Shown: piece after piece, positions 63,587 to 64,000 of the stretch
Position numbering within the stretch: position 1 is the first letter of the stretch
How the letters are laid out: the number at the start of each line of letters is the position of its first letter
Assembly (NCBI GenBank): GCA_049965615.1
Contig: JBMFWD010000001.1
Location: 124,001-188,000 of the forward strand
Length of the DNA stretch: 64,000 bases
Origin: Acidobacterium sp049965615
GTDB taxonomy: Bacteria > Acidobacteriota > Terriglobia > Terriglobales > Acidobacteriaceae
Reading direction: 5' to 3'
Notes under the pieces: generated by a model
The model's input: only the letters and a program-made list of their open reading frames with translations
What the model was told of the DNA's origin: nothing
Databases searched by the model: none
Program-made: the position numbers and the translations under genes

Positions 63587-64000
63587 TTAGTTACGATGCA
63601 ATTTCGACGCCGCGCGTAACTGCGCCGCAATCCTCGCCACCTGCGCCCGCGTCGCATCCACCGTTCCCGAGTTATCAATCACCGCGTCGCACAGCGGAAT
63701 CTTCTCCGCATCCGGAATCTGCCGCGCCAGCCGCGCACGCGCATCCCGCTCCACCTCGTCCGCGCGCGCCTGCGAGTGCCCCGGCTCACCGGCAAGAACC
63801 CGGCGCACGTACCGCGCAATCTTCCCCTCATCGGGAGCCGTCACCAGCAGCACCCGGTCAAACCGGTCCCGCCACCCCGGCACGCTTGCATCCTCCCCGC
63901 GGCTCGCCTCAAAAATCAGCGCCGACTCCACCATCGCCACCGCATCCGCATCGCCCGCGAAAATCTCCCCCATCCACGCCTCCTGCGCGGCAATCACCGG
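63587..64000 (-). CDS. coaE: Dephospho-CoA kinase, N-terminus cut by window edge
   Basis: 138 codons at the right edge, minus strand, open to the end and containing only the C-terminal part of CoaE. Recognisable segments are the DRVLLVTAPDEGKIARYVRR strand-helix region, ARLARQIPDAEKIPLCDAVIDNSGT and the terminal helix. The P-loop and ADP-binding domains would lie outside the window. CoaE phosphorylates the 3' position of dephospho-CoA in the last step of CoA synthesis. The stop at 63587 is 75 bases upstream of the HtrA start. Confidence 0.9.
   Translation of the reverse strand, partial: PVIAAQEAWMGEIFAGDADAVAMVESALIFEASRGEDASVPGWRDRFDRVLLVTAPDEGKIARYVRRVLAGEPGHSQARADEVERDARARLARQIPDAEKIPLCDAVIDNSGTVDATRAQVARIAAQLRAASKLHRN

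Overview
The window is GC-rich DNA from a Gram-negative (diderm) bacterium. It carries lipid A genes (fabZ, lpxA, lpxI), two lipoproteins, YidC with a long periplasmic domain, and periplasmic proteases. The gene content, the TTG start proposed for YidC, an HslV with an N-terminal pro-segment and families of short palindromic intergenic repeats suggest Acidobacteriota, probably Acidobacteriaceae/Terriglobia. That assignment is an inference from protein character; there is no rRNA here to confirm it.

Layout. 0-9.7 kb: partial sucC (minus), then plus-strand trpD, a SIMPL-domain protein, a cupin, an M50 protease, a tight trpS-scpA-scpB-rluB group and a GT4 glycosyltransferase. 9.9-12.7 kb: an unrecognised 173-aa protein and the convergent hslV-hslU operon. 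12.9-26.1 kb: plus-strand genes for a zinc-type CDF exporter, secreted nucleoside hydrolase, prfA-prmC, M29 aminopeptidase, MacB-type permease, DPP IV-like S9 peptidase, MBL hydrolase, TSUP transporter, HSL-type esterase and FkbM methyltransferase. 26.1-34.2 kb: lepA, an MltD-like LysM transglycosylase, a histone H1-like Lys/Ala protein, PrxQ peroxiredoxin and the fabZ-lpxA-lpxI operon.

34.2-37.2 kb is the main accessory segment. It holds palindromic repeats, a DUF302 gene and an AT-richer convergent pair: TcmP (three-Cys-motif partner, methyltransferase-like) and a Gp37/Gp68-type three-Cys protein. 37.2-45.5 kb returns to housekeeping genes (tal, FAH-family hydrolase, fibronectin-III lipoprotein, TIGR01777 epimerase, XRE-cupin regulator, typA, NiCoT transporter). 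A TacAT-type toxin-antitoxin pair follows at 45.6-46.4 kb with a perfect palindrome inside its promoter. Then come DinB/YfiT, a tiny His-rich secreted peptide, tldD-pmbA and an AIM24 protein.

51.6-56.6 kb is the conserved yidC-yidD-rnpA-rpmH block divergent from dnaA, a common setting for a replication origin, although no clear cluster of DnaA boxes is visible. 56.7-64 kb carries a DHA2-family drug exporter, a VapBC pair, a lipase-maturation-factor-like membrane protein, the YggX iron protein, a polysaccharide deacetylase whose 3' end contains a palindromic repeat read in frame, an HtrA protease and a partial coaE.

Most genes are ordinary housekeeping genes. The features most worth a second look are the TcmP/three-Cys pair, the intragenic repeat in the deacetylase, the HslV pro-segment, the low-complexity insertion in ScpB and the two operator-bearing toxin-antitoxin loci.
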